Below are positions 29,649 through 39,002 of a stretch of DNA of 64,000 nucleotides, piece after piece. The notes under the pieces are model-generated. The model was not told where the DNA came from, did no database searches, and saw only the letters and a program-made list of their open reading frames with translations. The number at the start of each line of letters is the position of its first letter. Positions within the stretch are counted from its first letter, which is position 1. This stretch comes from Tsuneonella sp. CC-YZS046 (GTDB taxonomy: Bacteria > Pseudomonadota > Alphaproteobacteria > Sphingomonadales > Sphingomonadaceae): the NCBI RefSeq assembly GCF_035581365.1, contig NZ_CP141590.1:1550001-1614000 (forward strand), read 5' to 3'. The translations under genes were made by a program, and so were the position numbers.

Positions 29649-31052
29649 ATGGCTGACTACGATTACGACGTCCTCGTCATCGGCGCCGGTCCGGGCGGCT
29701 ATGTCGCGGCGATCCGCGCGGCGCAGCTTGGGCTGAAGACGGCCTGCGCGGAAAGCCGCGAGACTTTGGGCGGCACCTGCCTCAACGTCGGCTGCATTCC
29801 CTCGAAAGCCCTGCTGCATGGCTCCGAATTGTTCGAGGAAGCGGCCCATGGCACGCTGGCCAAGTTCGGCGTCAGGACAGGCAAGGTCGAGCTGGATCTC
29901 GGCACGCTCCAGGGCGAGAAGGCGACCGCGGTCAAGGAACTGACCGGCGGCATCGAATATCTGTTCAAGAAGAACAAGGTCACCTGGCTCAAGGGCAAGG
30001 CCGCGTTCAAGGACGCGCATAGCGTGGATGTGGCGGGCGAAACGGTGACGGCGAAGAATATCGTCATCGCCACCGGCTCTTCCGTCACTCCCCTGCCGGG
30101 CGTGGAAGTGGACAACGCCAAGGGGATCGTCGTCGATTCCACCGGCGCGCTGGCTCTGGACCGGGTGCCGAACCATCTCGTCGTCATCGGCGGCGGGGTG
30201 ATCGGCCTGGAACTCGGCTCGGTCTGGCGCAGGCTCGGCGCGAAGGTCACGGTGGTCGAATACCTCGACCAGCTCCTGCCCGGGATGGACGGCGAAATCC
30301 GCAAGGAAGCAGGCAAGCTGTTCAAGAAGCAGGGCCTGGAACTCAGGCTTTCGACCAAGGTCACCGGCGCAGCCGTGAAGGGCAAGATAGCCACGCTGAC
30401 CATCGAACCGGCTGCCGGCGGCGACGCGGAAACGCTGGAAGCCGATTGCGTGCTGGTGGCGATCGGCCGCCGTCCGAACACCGAAGGGCTGGGCCTGGAA
30501 GCGATCGGACTGGAAACCAATCAGCGCGGCCAGATCGAAACCGATCATGATTTCCGCACGCGGGTGGATGGCGTGTGGGCCATCGGCGACGTGATTCCCG
30601 GCCCGATGCTGGCGCACAAGGCGGAAGACGAAGGCATCGCCGTGGCCGAGAATATCGCCGGCCAGCACGGCATCGTGAACCATGCCGTGATCCCCAGCGT
30701 GGTCTATACCATGCCGGAGATCGCCGGTGTCGGCCTGACCGAGGAAGCCGCGAAGGAAGCCGGCCACGCAATCAAGGTCGGCAAGTTCCCGATGGCGGCC
30801 AACAGCCGCGCCAAGACCAATCGCGATACCGAAGGATTGGTGAAGGTGATCGCCGATGCCGAAACCGACCGCGTGCTGGGCGTGTGGTGCATCGCCTCCC
30901 TTGCGGGAACGATGATCGCCCAGGCGGCCCAGGCGATGGAATTCGGCGCCCTGTCCGAAGACATCGCCTATACCTGCCATGCCCATCCGACGCATTCCGA
31001 AGCGATCAAGGAAGCGGCGATGGCGGTGCGGGGCAAGCCCATCCATATCTGA
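29649..31052 (+). CDS. lpdA: Dihydrolipoyl dehydrogenase (E3)
   Basis: FAD-dependent oxidoreductase that reoxidises the lipoyl groups of SucB with NAD. The 467-residue protein has IGAGPGGYVAAIRAAQLG for FAD, the redox pair GGTCLNVGCIPSK (Cys44 and Cys49), the NAD-binding VIGGGVIGLELGSVW, and the C-terminal dimer interface HAHPTHSEAIKEA with the catalytic His-Glu. The ATG at 29649, with GAGGAGT upstream, is preferred over the TTG at 29643. It ends the mdh-sucD-sucA-sucB-lpdA run. Pyruvate dehydrogenase could share this subunit. Confidence 0.97.
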   Translation: MADYDYDVLVIGAGPGGYVAAIRAAQLGLKTACAESRETLGGTCLNVGCIPSKALLHGSELFEEAAHGTLAKFGVRTGKVELDLGTLQGEKATAVKELTGGIEYLFKKNKVTWLKGKAAFKDAHSVDVAGETVTAKNIVIATGSSVTPLPGVEVDNAKGIVVDSTGALALDRVPNHLVVIGGGVIGLELGSVWRRLGAKVTVVEYLDQLLPGMDGEIRKEAGKLFKKQGLELRLSTKVTGAAVKGKIATLTIEPAAGGDAETLEADCVLVAIGRRPNTEGLGLEAIGLETNQRGQIETDHDFRTRVDGVWAIGDVIPGPMLAHKAEDEGIAVAENIAGQHGIVNHAVIPSVVYTMPEIAGVGLTEEAAKEAGHAIKVGKFPMAANSRAKTNRDTEGLVKVIADAETDRVLGVWCIASLAGTMIAQAAQAMEFGALSEDIAYTCHAHPTHSEAIKEAAMAVRGKPIHI

Positions 31053-31064
31053 GGGATCGGGCCG

Positions 31065-31673
31065 GTGGCTCCGACCGTTCTTCCACCCGTTCTCGATCTC
31101 GCCGGCACAGCGGTGTTCGCACTGTCGGGCGCCTTGCTGGCGGCGCGCCTGCGCCAGAGCTTCGTGACGATGAGCTTCTTCGCGCTCTCCTCGGGCGTGG
31201 GCGGCGGCTCGGTGCGCGATGCCATGATCGGCGTGCCCGTCTTCTGGCTGCACGATCCTTACATCGCGCCGGTGATCTTCGCGGTGGTGCTGGTGGCCTG
31301 GTTCACGCCGCATCGCTGGTGGGAAGGCCGTTTGCTCGAATGGGCGGACGCCGCCGGAATGGCGGCCTTTTCCGTGCTCGGCACGGCCAAGGCGCTCGCC
31401 TATGGAGTGGCCCCCTTCCCCGCCATCATCATGGGCGTGTTCACCGGCTGCATCGGCGGGGTCATCCGCGATGTGCTGGCGGGACTGCCATCGATCATCA
31501 TGCGCCCGGAACTCTACGTCACAGCCGCCGCCCTTGCTGCAGCCCTGTGCGCGACCGGCACCCTGCTCGCATTGCCGGACGGCATCGTCTGGTCGGTGGC
31601 CGCCGCCGCCGGCTTTGCCTTGCGCGGGGCGGCGCTGATCTGGAAGATCGAGCTGCCGCCCTATTCGCGCTGA
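31065..31673 (+). CDS. TRIC-type (UPF0126) channel protein
   Basis: A 202-residue inner-membrane protein made of two copies of a three-helix unit: LDLAGTAVFALSGALLAARL with SSGVGGGSVRDAMIG in the first half, and ADAAGMAAFSVLGTAKALAY with FTGCIGGVIRDVLAG in the second. The repeated G(V/I)GGxxRD motif is the signature of the UPF0126/YadS family, related to eukaryotic TRIC cation channels. Start is GTG 12 bp after lpdA, so it may be a passenger of the TCA operon. Ion selectivity cannot be read from the sequence. CCCTATTCGCGCTGA closes it. Confidence 0.92.
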   Translation: MAPTVLPPVLDLAGTAVFALSGALLAARLRQSFVTMSFFALSSGVGGGSVRDAMIGVPVFWLHDPYIAPVIFAVVLVAWFTPHRWWEGRLLEWADAAGMAAFSVLGTAKALAYGVAPFPAIIMGVFTGCIGGVIRDVLAGLPSIIMRPELYVTAAALAAALCATGTLLALPDGIVWSVAAAAGFALRGAALIWKIELPPYSR

Positions 31674-31685
31674 GTTTTCGCGGAC

Positions 31686-32429
31686 TTAAACCCCGCCGTC
31701 GAAATCCGGAACATCGGCCGTGCGGTATCGTCCGTCATCGCCGTTTCGAGCGGAGCCTTGCTCCCGCGCGCGGGCATAATCCCCGTCCCGCCACTGGCGA
31801 TCGTCGGAACCGGCTCCCGCAATGCTCCTATCGAGCCGGACGTCGCCTATCCGGCCATCGTTGCCGATCTCGCAGCTGAATTCCCGTCCGTTGCGCAAGG
31901 TGCCCTCCACCCGCCAGCCATCAGCGGTGCGGGCGACATTATCGACATCATCGACCTGCTCGCGCCGCTCGACTTCGCGGACGCACATATCGGCGGCGCG
32001 ATCCATGCCGCGCCCATCGGAATACCCGCCCCGATCATCCCGATCCCCGCGATAATCGTATGGGCGATCGCGCGAGGGATAGTCCTCCGCGCGATAATCG
32101 CGGTCCGGATAGTCGGGGTAGCGCTCGGTCTCGCGCTGCCGCTTGCTGTTGCTGGCGGCGCTGGCGATGGCCGCGATGCCGCCCAGGATCAGCACGCCGG
32201 CGATGACATCGCCCGTATCGATACCGCCGCCGCGATGCCTGCCCCAGCGGCGATAATCGCGATAATTGTTGGCGGTTTCATGCCGAACGTCCCAGCCCTG
32301 CGCAGCGACGGGGCTTGGCAATCCGCCTTGGGCTGCCGGAAGCGGAGCGGCGGAAGCCGGCGCAGCCGCCATCGAGAAGGCTGAGATCAGGGCTGTTGCG
32401 GAAGCGAAGCGGGAAAGAAGACGCGCCAT
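31686..32429 (-). CDS. Secreted Asp/Arg/Tyr-rich protein, paralogue 1
   Basis: A 247-residue exported protein: signal peptide to about residue 28 (SAA), a Gly/Ala hydrophobic hairpin GGIDTGDVIAGVLILGGIAAIASAASN (about 68-94), then a Tyr/Asp/Arg-rich linker with DYRAEDYPSRDRPYDYRGD and a C-terminal compact domain CVREVERREQVDDVDNVARTADGWRVEGTL and FSCEIGNDGRIGDVRL. The next gene on the same strand encodes a protein with the same plan. The hydrophobic segment may insert in the membrane. Function unknown; the pair may be cell-envelope or stress proteins (inference). Confidence 0.75.
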   Translation of the reverse strand: MARLLSRFASATALISAFSMAAAPASAAPLPAAQGGLPSPVAAQGWDVRHETANNYRDYRRWGRHRGGGIDTGDVIAGVLILGGIAAIASAASNSKRQRETERYPDYPDRDYRAEDYPSRDRPYDYRGDRDDRGGYSDGRGMDRAADMCVREVERREQVDDVDNVARTADGWRVEGTLRNGREFSCEIGNDGRIGDVRLDRSIAGAGSDDRQWRDGDYARAREQGSARNGDDGRYRTADVPDFDGGV

Positions 32430-32544
32430 ATGGGCAGTCCTTCAAATGGAGCGCGGCAGGATACCGCGCTCTGGGGTGGAAAATAGGCGGCCCAGGCTTG
32501 CTTGAGCCTGAACCGCCTGGATCTTTGCAAGATCGCGCAGCCTG

Positions 32545-33102
32545 TCAGAGACCACGGATATTCTTGAAGTCCACGTCTACAACGCGTCCATAACGAACCT
32601 TGCAGGTGAAGCTGCCGGCATCGTAACCGCGATAGTTGGCGTTCCATCCACGGTAATCATTGTTCCAGCCGCGGCCATACTGGCGATCGCCGCTGCGCCA
32701 CGCGCGGCCCATATTGTTCACCGCGATCCGGCCCTTCACGTCATAGCCATCGCGCTTGCGGTTGATCTGGCGAACGTCGGTCACCTTGGCGCGGCCATAG
32801 CTGTAGCGGCTCGCCTGATTTTCGGCGGTGCGGACGCACATATCGACGGCCTGGCGCGAGTTGTCGCGCCGCCCGTAACGATCATTGTAGTTGTAGCGGT
32901 TGCCGCCATAATCATAACGGTCCCGATCGTTCTTGGAGGCGGAAGCCGCGACCGCGGCAATGCCGCCGATAATCAGGGCGCCCGCGATAATCTCGCCCGC
33001 GCCGATGCCGTCGCCGCTGCGGGCATAGGCGGGGGAGAGCGAAGTCATCGCCATCGCGCCAGCCGCGACGGTTCCGACCAGGGCTTTGGAAATGGTCTTC
33101 AT
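32545..33102 (-). CDS. Secreted Tyr/Arg/Asn-rich protein, paralogue 2
   Basis: Same architecture as the neighbour: signal peptide (MKTISKALVG ... AYAR), then GIGAGEIIAGALIIGGIAAVAASASK matching the partner's GGIDTGDVIAGVLILGGIAA, then an Arg/Tyr/Asp/Asn linker (DRYDYGGNRYNYNDRYGRR), a CVRTAE start of the C-terminal domain, and FTCKVRYGRVVDVDF at the end, aligning with the partner's FSCEIGNDGRIGDVRL. 185 aa. The genes are 115 bp apart, same strand, so a tandem duplication followed by divergence is likely. No enzymatic motif is seen. Confidence 0.75.
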   Translation of the reverse strand: MKTISKALVGTVAAGAMAMTSLSPAYARSGDGIGAGEIIAGALIIGGIAAVAASASKNDRDRYDYGGNRYNYNDRYGRRDNSRQAVDMCVRTAENQASRYSYGRAKVTDVRQINRKRDGYDVKGRIAVNNMGRAWRSGDRQYGRGWNNDYRGWNANYRGYDAGSFTCKVRYGRVVDVDFKNIRGL

Positions 33103-33229
33103 GGCATCATCCTCTTCAATCGGAGCGGAACTGCTCCGGATGAGGATGGTCTATCGAATCGTCACTGAGATCGGACTGAACCTCGCTGACAGCCAATGTT
33201 CATAAAAAGCGTTTCTTTTATGAACACCC

Positions 33230-35401
33230 TTATTGCTCCGTTGCCGGCAAGGCCAATCCCGTCCACTCCGCAAGGAACGCCAGAATATCGGCCCCCTCGC
33301 CGATCACCTTGTCGGTCGGCTTGCCGGAACCATGCCCGGCCCCAGTCTCGATGCGGATGATATGCGGCTTGCCGCCAATATCGGCTGCCTGGAGAGCCGC
33401 CGCATATTTGAAGCTATGCCCCGGCACCACGCGGTCGTCGGTGTCGGCGGTGCTGACGATTACCGCCGGATAGTCCACCCCATTGCGAATATTGTGATAG
33501 GGCGAATAGGCGCGCAGGACATGGAAATCCCGCTCTTTTGACGGATAGCCATAGTCATCGACCCAATAGCGCCCGGCGGTCCACCGATCGAACCGCAGCA
33601 TATCCATCACTCCCACGGACGCATGCGCGGCATCGAACAGATCAGGGCGCTGATTGACGACCGCGCCCACCAGCAGGCCGCCATTGGACCGGCCTTCGAT
33701 GGCAAGCCCATGCGGCGAGGCGATGCCTTCCTGCTTGAGATATTCGCCGGCGGCGATGAAATCGTCGAACACGTTCTGCTTGTTGCCAAGCCGGCCGGCA
33801 TCATGCCAGGCCCGGCCATATTCCCCGCCGCCCCGGATATTGGCCATCGCGAAGGCGCCGCCCGCCTCCAGCCAGGCCATGCGCAAGGGCGAGAAACCGG
33901 GCGTCAGGGCGATGTCGAACCCGCCATAGCCGTAAAGCATGGTCGGCACCGGAATGCCCGCCGCCGCCACGGACTTCTTGCGCACCAGGAACATCGGCAC
34001 CTTTGTACCATCCTTCGAGGTGTAGAAACGCTGCTCGACCGCGTATTCCTCGGGATCGAAAGTCAGCTTCGGCTCCGCAAACGCGCTCGTTTTGCCGGTG
34101 GTGAGGTCCATCCGGTAGATCCCGGCAGGCCGATTGAAGCTGGCGAAGCTGAAGAATGTCTCCGGATCGCCGGGCTTGCCCTTGAAGCCGCTCGCCGTTC
34201 CGAGGCCATTCAGGCGGATTTCGTCGACACCCTTCCCGCCGAAATTGAAGATGAGCGCGCGCGATGCCGCATCCTTGAGATAGGACACCACCAGGCGATC
34301 CCCCACCAGCGACGCACCGACGATCGTTTCTTCCAGCTGCGGGATGACCTGCGTCCATTCGGGCTTCTTCGCATCGAGATTTATCACCATCACCCGATAG
34401 CGCGGCGCATCCTGATTGGTGACGAACCACAAGGCCCCGCCCACGCCGTCGATCAAATTCCAGGCATTGTCGAAACCGTTCACCAGCGTGCGCGCCGCCC
34501 AGCCCGATTTCCCGCGCTGCGCCAGATCGATGACATGCACTTCGTAGCGCGCGTCCGTGCCCAAAGAGCTTGTAATCACCGCCCATCGGCCATCATGCGT
34601 GACCTCGGCCTGATGGCTGCGCTCGGGATGATCGGGAGTGGCGAAGACCAGCTCATCCTGATCCTGCGAGGTTCCGAGGCGATGGAACCAGATTGCCTGA
34701 TTGTAGTTCCGGCTCTGGAAATCCTGCCCTTCTTCCGGCTTCGGAAAGCGCGAATAGAAGAAGCCTTCCTTCCCGGCCCAGGCAAGATTGGTGAACTTGG
34801 CCCAGCGCAGCTCCTCGGGAAGATCCTGGCCGCTTTTCACATCCATGATTTTCAGGCGGCGCCAGTCGCTGCCGTCTTCCTGAATGCTGTAAACCAGATA
34901 GCGCCCATCGGGGGACGCCTTCCACGCATCGAGCGCGGTGGTGCCGTCCGCCGACCATTCGTTCGGATCGAGCAGAAGGCGCGGTTCGGCTTTCAGGCCG
35001 TTGCGGACATAAAGCTGCGACTGCTTCTGCAGTCCGGAATTGCGGGTGTAGAAATAGCGCTTTCCCGCCTTCTCCGGGATGGAGAACCGCTCGTAATCCA
35101 GCAAGGACGCGATCTTCGCCTTGAACCAGCTTCTCGCGGGGAGCTTGTCCAGATAGGCATATGTTACCGCGTTCTCGCGCGCCACCCAGTCCGCCACTTC
35201 CGGGGTGCTGCGCACATCCCCTTCCAGCCAGCGGTAGGGATCGGCGATCTTCTCCCCGAATATGGTTTCCACGATCTCGTCGCGGCGGGTTTCGGGATAG
35301 GACAGCGTGCTCACGGTTTCCTGCTCTGTTTCCATGGCGTTCGAAGAGGCACAGAAGAGAACCGAAACGGCCCCCAAAGCGAGGCTCGCGCAACGAAACA
35401 T
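33230..35401 (-). CDS. Prolyl oligopeptidase, S9 family
   Basis: Serine peptidase of 723 aa that cleaves short proline-containing peptides. An N-terminal signal (MFRCASLALGAVSVLFCASSNA) suggests the periplasm. A beta-propeller precedes the alpha/beta hydrolase domain, which contains YGGFDIALTPGFSP, ANIRGGGEYGRAWH, the nucleophile EGRSNGGLLVG, the Asp loop VSTADTDDRVVPGHSFKYAA and the His loop IETGAGHGSGKPT. These are the full catalytic triad elements. It starts just before the terminator of the ribosomal operon, with only about 20 bp for its own promoter, and probably relies on read-through or a short promoter. Confidence 0.95.
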   Translation of the reverse strand: MFRCASLALGAVSVLFCASSNAMETEQETVSTLSYPETRRDEIVETIFGEKIADPYRWLEGDVRSTPEVADWVARENAVTYAYLDKLPARSWFKAKIASLLDYERFSIPEKAGKRYFYTRNSGLQKQSQLYVRNGLKAEPRLLLDPNEWSADGTTALDAWKASPDGRYLVYSIQEDGSDWRRLKIMDVKSGQDLPEELRWAKFTNLAWAGKEGFFYSRFPKPEEGQDFQSRNYNQAIWFHRLGTSQDQDELVFATPDHPERSHQAEVTHDGRWAVITSSLGTDARYEVHVIDLAQRGKSGWAARTLVNGFDNAWNLIDGVGGALWFVTNQDAPRYRVMVINLDAKKPEWTQVIPQLEETIVGASLVGDRLVVSYLKDAASRALIFNFGGKGVDEIRLNGLGTASGFKGKPGDPETFFSFASFNRPAGIYRMDLTTGKTSAFAEPKLTFDPEEYAVEQRFYTSKDGTKVPMFLVRKKSVAAAGIPVPTMLYGYGGFDIALTPGFSPLRMAWLEAGGAFAMANIRGGGEYGRAWHDAGRLGNKQNVFDDFIAAGEYLKQEGIASPHGLAIEGRSNGGLLVGAVVNQRPDLFDAAHASVGVMDMLRFDRWTAGRYWVDDYGYPSKERDFHVLRAYSPYHNIRNGVDYPAVIVSTADTDDRVVPGHSFKYAAALQAADIGGKPHIIRIETGAGHGSGKPTDKVIGEGADILAFLAEWTGLALPATEQ

Positions 35402-35420
35402 AAGGCGGCTCCCAAAGGAA

Positions 35421-35457
35421 AAGGCGGCTGCGAACTTACCATTCGCAACCGCCCTTT
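35421..35457 (-). terminator. Rho-independent terminator of the alpha operon
   Basis: Minus-strand stem GGCGGTTGCGAA / TTCGCAGCCGCC with a 7-base loop, followed by TTTTCC. It lies 32 bp after the rplQ stop codon and before the S9 peptidase start. Confidence 0.8.
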
Positions 35458-35488
35458 CAATAAGCCGGCGGATCGGATCGGCAAGCGA

Positions 35489-35908
35489 TCAGGCCGCCTC
35501 GAATTCCTCTGCGTTCTGGACCGGGCCGCTGTCCTGACCCTTGGCGTCCACATCGCGGTCGACCAGCTCGATGATCGCAACCGAGGCCGCGTCGGAAGCG
35601 CGGATACCGGCCTTGATGATGCGGGTATAACCGCCCTCGCGACCGGCGTAGCGCTCGGCCAGAACTTCGAACAGCTTGCGCTCCTGCGTCTCGTCCATCA
35701 GGCGCGAGTGGGCCAGACGGCGGTTGGAAAGGCCGCCACGCTTCGCCAGCGTAATCAGCTTTTCGACATAGGGCCGCAATTCGCGCGCCTTGGCCGTGGT
35801 GGTCTGGATCTGCTCATGCTTGATGAGCGCGGCGGCAAGGTTCCGCAGAAGAGCGCGGCGGTGGCCGCTCTTGCGCTGGAGCTTACGCCCGGCGAGTTTG
35901 TGACGCAT
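35489..35908 (-). CDS. rplQ: 50S ribosomal protein L17
   Basis: Large-subunit protein at the exit-tunnel side, 139 aa. Starts [20 protein letters not shown], the invariant L17 N-terminus, and contains [20 protein letters not shown]. The C-terminus after residue 115 ([20 protein letters not shown]) is an acidic tail somewhat longer than in E. coli. It is the last gene of the rpsM-rpsK-rpoA-rplQ unit, 81 bp after rpoA. Confidence 0.97.
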   Translation of the reverse strand: MRHKLAGRKLQRKSGHRRALLRNLAAALIKHEQIQTTTAKARELRPYVEKLITLAKRGGLSNRRLAHSRLMDETQERKLFEVLAERYAGREGGYTRIIKAGIRASDAASVAIIELVDRDVDAKGQDSGPVQNAEEFEAA

Positions 35909-35989
35909 ATCTCATTCCTTCGTTCGTAAGGGGCCCGTATGAGGTAGCCCGGTCCTGGCGGCCAATGGGGCGGCCGCCGATACCCGTTA

Positions 35990-37045
35990 TCAGCCGAGAA
36001 GCTCCTGCTCGAGCTTCTTGGCCATTTCCTCGATATTCTCGGGCGGCCAGCCCGGAATATCCATGCCGAGGCGCAGCCCCATGCTCGACAGCACTTCCTT
36101 GATCTCGTTCAGGGACTTGCGGCCGAAGTTCGGCGTGCGCAGCATCTCGGCCTCGGTCTTCTGGACCAGATCGCCGATATAGATGATGTTGTCGTTCTTG
36201 AGGCAGTTGGCGGAACGGACCGACAGCTCAAGCTCGTCCACCTTCTTGAGAAGATAGCGGTTGAGCTGATTGGTGTCGCTCTCTTCCGGCTGCGCCGCAA
36301 CGCCGATCAGCGGAGAAGCGCCCTGCGGGATCGCATCCTCGAAGTGGACGAACAGGGCAAGCTGATCCTGCAGGATGCGCGCGGCATAGGCCACGGCGTC
36401 TTCCGGGGTGACGGTGCCATCGGTTTCGACCGTCAGGCTCAGCTTGTCGAAGTCCAGCTCCTGGCCAACTCGGGCATTGTCGACCTTGTAGCTGACCTGG
36501 CGAACCGGCGAATACAGCGAGTCGACCGGGATCAGGCCGATCGGCGCATCGACCGGGCGGTTGGAAACCGCGGGAACGTAACCCTTGCCGGTATCGGCCG
36601 TGAGTTCCATGTTCAGCGTCGCGCCTTCGTCGAGATGGCAGATCACGAGATCCTTGTTCATCACCTCGATATCACCGCTGACCGCGATATCGCCCGCGCG
36701 CACCTCGGCCGGGCCGGTCGCCGAAAGCTGAAGCCGCTTCGGGCCTTCGCCTTCCATCTTGAGCGCGATCTGCTTGACGTTGAGGACGATGTCGGTGACG
36801 TCTTCGCGCACGCCCGCAAGCGAAGAAAACTCGTGCAGCACGTTTTCGATCTTGATCGAAGTGATCGCGGCGCCCTGCAGCGAGGACAGCAGCACGCGCC
36901 GCAGGGCGTTGCCCAGCGTCAGACCGAAGCCACGCTCCAGCGGTTCAGCTACAAAGGTGGCCTTGCGCTTGCCATCGCCAGTGGGCTTGATGTCGAGGCT
37001 GTTGGGCTTCTTCAGTTCCTGCCAGTTCTTGATGTTGACGGACAT
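35990..37045 (-). CDS. rpoA: RNA polymerase alpha subunit
   Basis: 351 aa. The N-terminal dimerisation domain has [20 protein letters not shown] and [19 protein letters not shown]; the C-terminal domain, which contacts UP elements and activators, has [34 protein letters not shown] and [17 protein letters not shown]. Length and both domains are normal. It sits between rpsK and rplQ, as in most bacteria. Confidence 0.98.
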   Translation of the reverse strand: MSVNIKNWQELKKPNSLDIKPTGDGKRKATFVAEPLERGFGLTLGNALRRVLLSSLQGAAITSIKIENVLHEFSSLAGVREDVTDIVLNVKQIALKMEGEGPKRLQLSATGPAEVRAGDIAVSGDIEVMNKDLVICHLDEGATLNMELTADTGKGYVPAVSNRPVDAPIGLIPVDSLYSPVRQVSYKVDNARVGQELDFDKLSLTVETDGTVTPEDAVAYAARILQDQLALFVHFEDAIPQGASPLIGVAAQPEESDTNQLNRYLLKKVDELELSVRSANCLKNDNIIYIGDLVQKTEAEMLRTPNFGRKSLNEIKEVLSSMGLRLGMDIPGWPPENIEEMAKKLEQELLG

Positions 37046-37155
37046 GTAATTCCCCTAGGGTTCATTCTGGCGGGAACGGCCATCGGAGCTTCTTGCGTAG
37101 CGCCGCGGCCGATCCGAAGGATGACGGCCTCGTCAGGCCGCCAGACAGGTTCGAC

Positions 37156-37545
37156 TTAAACGCGGCGACGCTTGGAAGGCCGCACCCCGTTATGCGGGAT
37201 CGGCGTAACGTCCCGGATCGAGGTGATGGTGAAACCGACCGCCTGCAGCGCGCGCAACGCGCTTTCACGGCCGGACCCCGGTCCCTTTACTTCGACTTCA
37301 AGAGTGCGGACGCCATGTTCAGCGGCCTTCTTGCCAGCATCGTCGGCCGCGACCTGCGCGGCATAGGGAGTGGACTTGCGGCTGCCCTTGAAGCCCATCA
37401 TCCCCGCCGAGGACCAGCTGATCGCATTGCCCTGGGCGTCGGTGATGGTAATCATGGTATTATTGAAGCTGGCGTTCACATGGGCGACGCCGCTGGTGAT
37501 GTTCTTGCGTTCCCGCCTTTTGATGCGCTGGGGTTCGCGTGCCAT
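37156..37545 (-). CDS. rpsK: 30S ribosomal protein S11
   Basis: 129 aa; begins [20 protein letters not shown] and ends in the conserved [15 protein letters not shown], part of the platform near the mRNA exit. [15 protein letters not shown] and [14 protein letters not shown] are typical. Spaced 110 bp from rpoA and 54 bp from rpsM. Confidence 0.98.
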   Translation of the reverse strand: MAREPQRIKRRERKNITSGVAHVNASFNNTMITITDAQGNAISWSSAGMMGFKGSRKSTPYAAQVAADDAGKKAAEHGVRTLEVEVKGPGSGRESALRALQAVGFTITSIRDVTPIPHNGVRPSKRRRV

Positions 37546-37599
37546 GGTTCGTATCCTGTCGTAAGAATGGAAGAGAAGCGTAAGACCGAAGTCAGCCGC

Positions 37600-37968
37600 T
37601 TACTTCTTCTTGCCGGCGATCGGCTTCGCCTTGCCCTTGCGGGTGCGGGCATTGGTGTGAGTGCGCTGTCCACGAACAGGCAAGCCCTTGCGATGACGCA
37701 GGCCGCGATAGCAGGCCAGGTCCATCAGGCGCTTGATGTTCATCGCGGTTTCACGGCGAAGGTCGCCTTCGACGACATGATCGGCGTCAATGGCTTCACG
37801 GATCTGCAGCACTTCCGCGTCGGACAGATCCTGAACGCGGCGGCTGTGGTCAATGCCCAGCTTGTCCGCGATCTTCTTCGCGGCGGCCGGACCGATTCCA
37901 TGAATATAGGTGAGCGCGACAATCACGCGCTTGTTGGTGGGGATATTTACCCCGGCAATACGAGCCAC
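37600..37968 (-). CDS. rpsM: 30S ribosomal protein S13
   Basis: 122 aa; [26 protein letters not shown] is the invariant start, and [26 protein letters not shown] is the rRNA/tRNA-contacting C-terminal part with a basic KPIAGKKK tail. It is the first gene of the alpha-operon part and is preceded by a 351-bp gap with a promoter candidate. The small genes infA and rpmJ, often nearby in other bacteria, are absent. Confidence 0.98.
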   Translation of the reverse strand: MARIAGVNIPTNKRVIVALTYIHGIGPAAAKKIADKLGIDHSRRVQDLSDAEVLQIREAIDADHVVEGDLRRETAMNIKRLMDLACYRGLRHRKGLPVRGQRTHTNARTRKGKAKPIAGKKK

Positions 37969-38319
37969 TTATTTCTCCTGCTCCACAGAGGCGACGGACA
38001 ATCCCGAAGGAACAGGCCGCGATCTCTATCTCAACGCGCTAGACACACCGATCCGAAAGAGGTGCGCAATGGCAAAAAGTCCGGTTGGCGCATCCAGAAA
38101 TGCCGCCTGCCGGACTACCCCGCTCTTCTCGAATGAAATTGCCAGTTAGAACGATTCGTGCGCCGCGTCAACCGATCAGATCGCATATATGCCGACGCTG
38201 CCGTAAACCAGCGGTCACAGCGTATTTAAGATGGATTCACCATAGCCGATCGATCAGGCGCCGTCAAAGCAGAGTCGACGGAGAATGGGCGCCATGCCCC
38301 GGAACGCCGATACCGAACT
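37969..38319. other. Intergenic region between rpsM and adk
   Basis: 351 bp without a plausible gene in either orientation; short frames here have no recognisable product. It contains the promoter candidate described separately and probably starts the rpsM-rpsK-rpoA-rplQ transcript. Confidence 0.5.
38143..38171 (-). promoter_or_regulatory. Sigma-70-like promoter candidate for rpsM
   Basis: Minus strand TTGACG (38171-38166), 17-bp spacer, TAACTG (38148-38143), about 175 bp before the rpsM start. Sequence match only; alphaproteobacterial -10 elements are weak. Confidence 0.45.
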
Positions 38320-38976
38320 TCAAACAGGAGCCCCGGCGACAATGCTTTCGAGCGACGCCGTCACTGCGTCGATATCGGCCATCCCGTCGATCCGGCGGAC
38401 GATCCCGCGCGCCTCGTAGAAGGGCAGGATCGGCGCGGTCTTGGCACGGTATTCGGCCATGCGGGTGCGGACGGTTTCTTCGTTATCGTCGGGCCGCCGC
38501 TTGAAATCATGCCCGCCGCACTTGTCGCAAGTGCCGGGCTGCGCCGGTTGCTCGAACTTGTCGTGATAGCCCTTGCCGCAGGTCGCACAGCTGAAACGGC
38601 CGGTGATGCGCTCCACCAGCGCATCCTCATCCACATCGAGTTCGACGACGTAGTCGAGCGAGCGGTCGTGACTGGCGAGGATCGCATCGAGCGATTCCGC
38701 CTGCGCCACCGTGCGGGGATAGCCGTCGAAGATCACGCCTGCCGAAGCGCCCAGCGCAGTCAGTTCGGCGTCGATCAGGGCCGAAACGATCTCGTCGGAA
38801 ACGAGTTCGCCCCGCTCCATCACCGCCTTGGCCTGAAGCCCGACCGGAGTCTCCGCCTTGACCGCGGCGCGCAGCATGTCGCCGGTCGACAATTGGCGCA
38901 TACCGTGACGGTCCACCAGACGCTGCGCCTGAGTGCCCTTGCCTGCCCCCGGCGGCCCAAGAAGAATGATATTCAC
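38320..38976 (-). CDS. adk: Adenylate kinase
   Basis: Interconverts 2 ADP and ATP plus AMP. 218 aa with the P-loop GPPGAGKGTQA, the AMP-binding STGDMLRAA, and a LID carrying four Cys in the zinc pattern CATCGKGYHDKFEQ ... CDKCGGHDFKRRPDD, so a metal-bound LID is likely. VIFDGYPRT is the AMP/lid hinge. It lies 26 bp after secY, a placement shared by many bacteria, so expression is tied to ribosome and translocon genes. Confidence 0.97.
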   Translation of the reverse strand: MNIILLGPPGAGKGTQAQRLVDRHGMRQLSTGDMLRAAVKAETPVGLQAKAVMERGELVSDEIVSALIDAELTALGASAGVIFDGYPRTVAQAESLDAILASHDRSLDYVVELDVDEDALVERITGRFSCATCGKGYHDKFEQPAQPGTCDKCGGHDFKRRPDDNEETVRTRMAEYRAKTAPILPFYEARGIVRRIDGMADIDAVTASLESIVAGAPV

Positions 38977-39002
38977 CTCTCGCTCTCCTCCCGGCCCATC
39001 TG

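Noticed and set aside
35421-35457. Riboswitch before the S9 peptidase
   Set aside because: The hairpin is a simple terminator of the preceding operon.
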